Shown: positions 6,803 through 9,991 of the stretch, piece by piece | How the letters are laid out: each line of letters begins with the position of its first letter | How positions within the stretch are numbered: position 1 is the stretch's first letter | NCBI GenBank assembly: GCA_016297495.1 | Contig: JAEDGN010000072.1 | Span: 1 to 9,991, forward strand | Direction: 5' to 3' | Length of the DNA stretch: 9,991 nucleotides | Source: Coprococcus sp. | Lineage (GTDB): Bacteria > Bacillota > Clostridia > Lachnospirales > Lachnospiraceae | The notes under the pieces: generated by a model | Seen by the model: only the letters and a program-made list of their open reading frames with translations | The model's database searches: none | What the model was told of the DNA's origin: nothing | Program-made: the position numbers and the translations under genes

Positions 6803-8440
6803 TTAATGTCTGCCTCTGGCGATCCACGCCGGGTACCACTTCTGGAACCAGACGGTAAAAAGCCCCATGAGGATGGTCATAACATTATTCAGAATGATCA
6901 GTCCTGTGGTGAAACCGGCCTCAGGCAGGAACCAGGTCCAGACGGCGATAGCGATATAGAGTATCCCCCATCCGGCGGCCAGAATATAGTTGGTCCGCAT
7001 GAATATAGGATTCTTTAAAGCATCATCACCATTGTAATCGTATTTCACATAGCAGGCACATAAAGGTTCTTTGGTCAGACAGGAACCAAGCCATAGTAAT
7101 CCAAACAACAGATAACCTGCATTGACTGCGATAGAGCCCTGGCCCGATGTCAGTGCCAATATGGACAGCAGGGCAGCAGCGGCAATGGATATTTTGTCGT
7201 AGATGGCCAGTTCATACCGCAGCATGATCAATGGAAGGGCGGCACATACTCCAAGGGTGATCAGAGCTCCGGTCTGTGTATTGACGGAAACGGCAACCCA
7301 GAAGGTGATCCAGGCAATGAGCATGGTTGTCATAACCGGATGCTTTTCAGATTTTACGCTGCCGTAAGGAGTAGCAGGAGCTTCTGTACCATCTCCGAAG
7401 AAGGTGTCCCATTTGAGCATAAGAGAGAAATCTCCTGTCACCCGGTACATCTGACGGGCCAGAGCTTCATCACCGCGAATCTCGTTCCGGGCGATGGCCA
7501 GCCAGACGGAATACGGCGTATCGATACGTGTCGTGTACTTTAGATGCCCGTCTGTGAAGACTTCACTTCCGTCTTTAGTCAGCGCTATCTGATAGGTACA
7601 GCCCCGGTCGGTATAGCAGATTTCCAGAACACGGTCTTTGCCGTCGTAGTTTTTGCTATTGTATAATGCGGCCATCTGCCGTGTAAAGATCAGGCTTTCG
7701 TCCTCTTTGTCTCCGGAATCTTTATCGATCCCCCAGCTGGCATCCGCCATTTTTTCAAATACCTCTTTGGGGTATAAAAGTGCCTTCAGCTTATCATGGG
7801 TCTCTGATGTAATGCGGCCCTCTGCGTATTCTGTTCCGGCCTGTGTGACGGTTTTCAGGTAGGCTTCGGTTTTGGCAGCCAACTCTTTGATGGAGAATAG
7901 TTCTCCCTGGCCGCAGAAAATGGTCTCATAATTGTCTTTGCCGCATATATGGTCGAACATGCTGTGTACACTGTCGTAATTGCCTGACGCAGAGTAAAAA
8001 CCGCAGGTGGAGATAAGGACATACTTCTTGCCGCTCATGTCATATCGCGCATCGTGGCTTCCGCTGCCGACGCCGTCTGTCCGTTCACTCATAAAAGGAA
8101 GTACCATTGGCAGCTGGCGGTCAATAAGATTCTTCAATGTGCCGGGTACATTAAAATAATACAGAGGGAAGCTGTAGATGATCAGATCGGCCCACAGAAT
8201 CCTGTCGATGACCATGGTCATGTCATCATCCATACAACAGCGTCCCGGAGTTGCCTTCCAGCAGGCGAAGCAGCCCCTGCATCCTTCAATATGCATTTTA
8301 CAGACATCTATCTGTTCAACCTGCGTCTCCAGACTGGAGGCCTTTCTTTTGTCATATAATCCTTTCAAAAAAGCGCTGGTCAGCTTCATGGAATTACTTC
8401 TGTTCCCCTTGGGACTGCCATTAATCACAAGGATATTCAT
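6803..8440 (-). CDS. Flavodoxin/FMN-reductase - SCP2-like - polytopic membrane fusion protein
   Basis: A 545-residue protein in three parts. Residues 1 to about 200 are a flavodoxin-like NAD(P)H-dependent FMN reductase fold: MNILVINGSPKGNRSNS (phosphate loop), cysteine motif GCRGCFAC (C54, C57, C60) followed by C68/C69 and DDDM, and SFPLYYFNVPGTLKNLIDR (90-108). Residues about 245-350 (7391-7708) resemble an SCP2 lipid-binding domain, judged from the pattern of strands and the final RVTGDFSLMLKWDTFFG. Residues about 368-540 contain about six hydrophobic helices. ATG 8440 is chosen because AGGAGG sits 9 bp upstream; a TTG at 8470 would add ten residues. The start lies inside the 3' end of padR (20-nt overlap), so translational coupling is likely. 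The function is unknown; a membrane-tethered redox role on a lipid-like or quinone-like substrate is inference. The SCP2 call is from pattern recognition only. Confidence 0.85.
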   Translation of the reverse strand: MNILVINGSPKGNRSNSMKLTSAFLKGLYDKRKASSLETQVEQIDVCKMHIEGCRGCFACWKATPGRCCMDDDMTMVIDRILWADLIIYSFPLYYFNVPGTLKNLIDRQLPMVLPFMSERTDGVGSGSHDARYDMSGKKYVLISTCGFYSASGNYDSVHSMFDHICGKDNYETIFCGQGELFSIKELAAKTEAYLKTVTQAGTEYAEGRITSETHDKLKALLYPKEVFEKMADASWGIDKDSGDKEDESLIFTRQMAALYNSKNYDGKDRVLEICYTDRGCTYQIALTKDGSEVFTDGHLKYTTRIDTPYSVWLAIARNEIRGDEALARQMYRVTGDFSLMLKWDTFFGDGTEAPATPYGSVKSEKHPVMTTMLIAWITFWVAVSVNTQTGALITLGVCAALPLIMLRYELAIYDKISIAAAALLSILALTSGQGSIAVNAGYLLFGLLWLGSCLTKEPLCACYVKYDYNGDDALKNPIFMRTNYILAAGWGILYIAIAVWTWFLPEAGFTTGLIILNNVMTILMGLFTVWFQKWYPAWIARGRH

Positions 8441-8996
8441 TGCCTGCTCCCTCCTTCCCGAATTCTTCAAGTTCCTTTATACATCTGCTGGTCCATTTCT
8501 TCAGCATATTCATGTACATCACACCATACTCGATAGTCATTCTCCAGTATAGTGCTTTTTCTGCATCAGAACCCTTCTGTGCATACATAGTGACGCTCGT
8601 CTCCGGTTTTTCCAACTGTGAGAGGAAAGCATCACTGTAGGACTGTATTCTTCTGAAAAAATAGATATTCTCTTCGGGCGTCAATTCGCCGCGGAAAAAG
8701 GTCTTCATCAGCAGGGGACTTCGTGTGTCGAAGCCCGTATCATCCTCAGAAAGCCATCGGAGAAGTTCCTGCCTGCCGCTGTCTGTAATGGAGAAGACCT
8801 TCTTATCCGGACGAGCCTCCTGTGGTATCAGAACATCTGTCACCCACCCCTGTTTTTTCAGGGTCTGTAATTCTCTGTAGATCTGGCTGGTCTGGGCAGA
8901 CCAGAAATACTTCAGAGAATCCCGGAAGACTTCCATGATCTCATATCCGGTCATATCCCCGTAATTCAATAAACCTAAAATTCCATGTTTTAACAT
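8421..8996 (-). CDS. PadR-family transcriptional repressor
   Basis: DNA-binding regulator of 191 residues. The N-terminal winged helix (about 1-85) shows the PadR pattern HGILGLLNYGDMTGYEIMEV, then FWSAQTSQIYRELQTLKKQG (recognition helix region), then the wing KKVFSITDSGRQELLRWL. The C-terminal half (about 95-180) is helical, matching the PadR dimerisation domain of the longer subfamily. AGGAG (9003-9007) lies 6 bp before the ATG. It is the first gene of a two-gene minus-strand unit with the flavodoxin fusion, which it presumably represses together with itself; matching palindromes lie in its promoter. PadR proteins usually respond to small ligands such as phenolics or antimicrobials; the ligand here cannot be read from sequence. 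Confidence 0.93.
   Translation of the reverse strand: MLKHGILGLLNYGDMTGYEIMEVFRDSLKYFWSAQTSQIYRELQTLKKQGWVTDVLIPQEARPDKKVFSITDSGRQELLRWLSEDDTGFDTRSPLLMKTFFRGELTPEENIYFFRRIQSYSDAFLSQLEKPETSVTMYAQKGSDAEKALYWRMTIEYGVMYMNMLKKWTSRCIKELEEFGKEGAGNEYPCD
8450..8455 (-). promoter_or_regulatory. Ribosome binding site of the flavodoxin fusion gene, inside padR
   Basis: AGGAGG on the minus strand, 9 bp before ATG 8440 and within the last codons of padR. It decides the start and suggests re-initiation by ribosomes finishing padR. Confidence 0.7.
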
Positions 8997-9016
8997 CGAT
9001 TTCTCCTATTTGATAT

Positions 9017-9032
9017 ATTCCACTTGTTGAAT
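9017..9032. promoter_or_regulatory. Operator O1: second copy over the predicted padR start point
   Basis: ATTCCACTTGTTGAAT matches the O2 palindrome with one arm mismatch and an inverted centre (TT for AA). The two sites are 24 bp apart centre to centre. The outer arms also form a perfect 13-bp inverted repeat (9015-9027 with 9046-9058). O1 covers the region just after the -10, including the likely start point. Confidence 0.7.
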
Positions 9033-9034
9033 AT

Positions 9035-9063
9035 AGTATAATTCCACAAGTGGAATATGTCAA
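9035..9063 (-). promoter_or_regulatory. Sigma-A-type promoter of padR
   Basis: Reading the minus strand, the -35 TTGACA (9063-9058) and the -10 TATACT (9040-9035) are separated by exactly 17 bp. This is a consensus -35 and a five-of-six -10. The start point is expected near 9028, giving a leader of about 30 nt before ATG 8996. Confidence 0.85.
9041..9056. promoter_or_regulatory. Operator O2: perfect palindrome filling the padR promoter spacer
   Basis: ATTCCACAAGTGGAAT has perfect 7-bp arms around AA. It occupies 16 of the 17 bp between the -35 and -10 boxes, a position that would block RNA polymerase when bound. PadR is the obvious candidate ligand because it is the adjacent gene and the family commonly autoregulates. 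Confidence 0.75.
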
Positions 9064-9064
9064 G

Positions 9065-9118
9065 AAAAAAGAAAACCCGTCACGTTTTCTGTTCAAATGG
9101 CAGAGAAGATATGACGGG
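9065..9118 (-). terminator. Intrinsic terminator of the M56 peptidase gene
   Basis: On the minus strand, CCCGTCA (9118-9112) pairs with TGACGGG (9082-9076) and is followed by TTTTCTTTTTT (9075-9065). An inner arm pair (9101-9107 with 9085-9091) extends the hairpin with one mismatch, leaving a 9-nt loop. The plus strand also ends in a T run (9122-9128), so it could work both ways. It begins 17 bp after the peptidase stop, and its T-tract ends one base before the padR -35 box. Confidence 0.8.
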
Positions 9119-9134
9119 CTGTTTTTTTATAGAA

Positions 9135-9991
9135 TTATTGATAACTGTTCTCGTAAATATCCAGAAAGCTGGTTACAAAGGCAGCCTGACTGCGCTGCTC
9201 TTCGGTTCCGGTTGTTACCTGCCAGCCGTATAATTTATAGGAATCATAGGAATTTTCGGAGATTGGCGGCAGCAGAAATTCACTTTGGATCAGCGCAATG
9301 CCATCAGCATATAATTCGGTGAATGTATCAAAGGCTTTCTGTGGGTCTTTGAATACGGCCATACCGTTTTTATCCGCCCCAATGGCAAAATCTTCACTGA
9401 TGGCTTCAAATCCGGCTTTATTGACATCCCCTTTGATATTTCCCTCACCGGGAACATATTCCTGAACAGATGGATTGGTAATATGTTCATGGACCGGGTT
9501 CGTTAAAAAGCATATCACAAGAACGAGGCAGACAATAACCGCCGCTATCATTGTCCGGTGTGAGGACCTTTTGTAGTTGATTATGTTTTTTACCCGGACT
9601 TTAACGCTTATCTCACCAAAAGCAGGCGGACAAATAGAAAAACTTCTGTGTGACAGGCTGCAGGAGAGAAGAGCCTGCATGTAATCGGTCCGTTGTTCTG
9701 TATTCATATCTTTAATTACCTGTTCATCACAGGCAAGCTCCAAATCTCTGCAAAAAAGAATATAGGCAATCCAGATCATCGGATTGAACCAGTGAAGAGT
9801 AAGCAGCAGGAAGCCAAGGGGCTTGTGCCAGTGATCGTGCCGTCTTATATGGGTCTGTTCATGGGCAATAACGAAGGGCATAGCATTTTCGGCTATATTA
9901 AAAGGCAGATAGATCCTGGGATGGATCATGCCCAGCACAAAGGATGAGGATATATTTTCGCTCTGGCAGATATTATCTCTCAAAAGTACAG
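9135..9991 (-). CDS. BlaR1/MecR1-like M56 family metallopeptidase, N-terminus cut by window edge
   Basis: Membrane zinc protease of the antirepressor family, which in BlaR1/MecR1 cleaves a BlaI-type repressor after an external signal. The frame is open to the window edge; 284 codons are visible and the N-terminal helices are missing. The conserved SSSFVLGMIHPRIYLP block precedes the zinc motif HEQTH (9849-9863), and the third ligand is the Glu of LELACDE. Hydrophobic segments LGFLLLTLHWFNP and AAVIVCLVLVICFL follow. The tail of about 130 residues after the last helix contains YGWQVTTGTEEQ and ends SFLDIYENSYQ. It is far too short for a beta-lactam-binding domain, so antibiotic sensing of the BlaR1 kind is not supported. 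A BlaI-type partner would be expected beyond the right edge and is not visible. A TTG at 9983 is in frame but is internal. Confidence 0.9.
   Translation of the reverse strand, partial: VLLRDNICQSENISSSFVLGMIHPRIYLPFNIAENAMPFVIAHEQTHIRRHDHWHKPLGFLLLTLHWFNPMIWIAYILFCRDLELACDEQVIKDMNTEQRTDYMQALLSCSLSHRSFSICPPAFGEISVKVRVKNIINYKRSSHRTMIAAVIVCLVLVICFLTNPVHEHITNPSVQEYVPGEGNIKGDVNKAGFEAISEDFAIGADKNGMAVFKDPQKAFDTFTELYADGIALIQSEFLLPPISENSYDSYKLYGWQVTTGTEEQRSQAAFVTSFLDIYENSYQ

Noticed and set aside
8178..8552. Plus-strand open frame of 124 codons opposite the padR/flavodoxin junction
   Set aside because: It covers conserved coding sequence on the minus strand and has no plausible protein signature.
9065..9128. 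CRISPR or mobile-element ends suggested by the inverted repeats near 9015-9128
   Set aside because: The repeats resolve into a two-site operator and one terminator hairpin; there is no repeated spacer array, transposase or target-site duplication. No tRNA, rRNA or insertion sequence was recognised in the window.

Overview
The window reads as chromosomal DNA from a low-to-mid GC Firmicute of class Clostridia, most plausibly Lachnospiraceae. The grounds are a compact type II fatty-acid-synthesis operon in the order fabF-accB-fabZ-accC-accDA, strong AGGAGG-type ribosome binding sites, GTG starts, and clostridial-type accessory genes (PlsY-like, PadR plus flavodoxin-family protein, M56 metallopeptidase). 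The family assignment is inference from gene content; no marker gene is present.

Positions 1-6052 (plus strand) hold the tail of a FAS-II/acetyl-CoA carboxylase operon. In order: the 3' two thirds of fabF (condensing enzyme, cut by the window edge), accB (biotin carboxyl carrier), fabZ (3-hydroxyacyl-ACP dehydratase), accC (biotin carboxylase), a single-chain fusion of both carboxyltransferase subunits (AccD then AccA), and a FabK/nitronate-monooxygenase-family flavoprotein with a five-cysteine cluster near its C-terminus. Gaps are 6-23 bp, so this is almost certainly one transcript. AccB, AccC and AccDA together make malonyl-CoA; FabF elongates; FabZ dehydrates; the flavoprotein is the candidate enoyl reductase or a related helper. 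A perfect 17-bp inverted repeat without a T-tract follows the last gene.

Positions 6053-6794 (plus) hold a short regulatory gap and a PlsY-like membrane protein. Its PlsY motifs 1 and 2 are recognisable, but residues normally conserved in motifs 1 and 3 are replaced.

Positions 6803-8996 (minus, convergent with the PlsY-like gene, 8 bp apart) hold a two-gene unit: a PadR-family repressor whose 3' end overlaps by 20 nt the start of a 545-residue protein. That protein combines a flavodoxin/FMN-reductase domain, an SCP2-like domain and about six membrane helices. The padR promoter has a consensus -35, a 17-bp spacer and a near-consensus -10. One perfect palindrome fills the spacer and a second, near-identical copy overlaps the predicted start point, which is a clear autoregulation layout.

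Positions 9135-9991 (minus) hold the C-terminal part of a BlaR1/MecR1-like M56 zinc metallopeptidase with a short extracytoplasmic tail rather than a penicillin-binding sensor domain. Its hairpin terminator lies directly against the padR promoter. The least ordinary material is the padR/flavodoxin-SCP2-membrane unit and its operator architecture.
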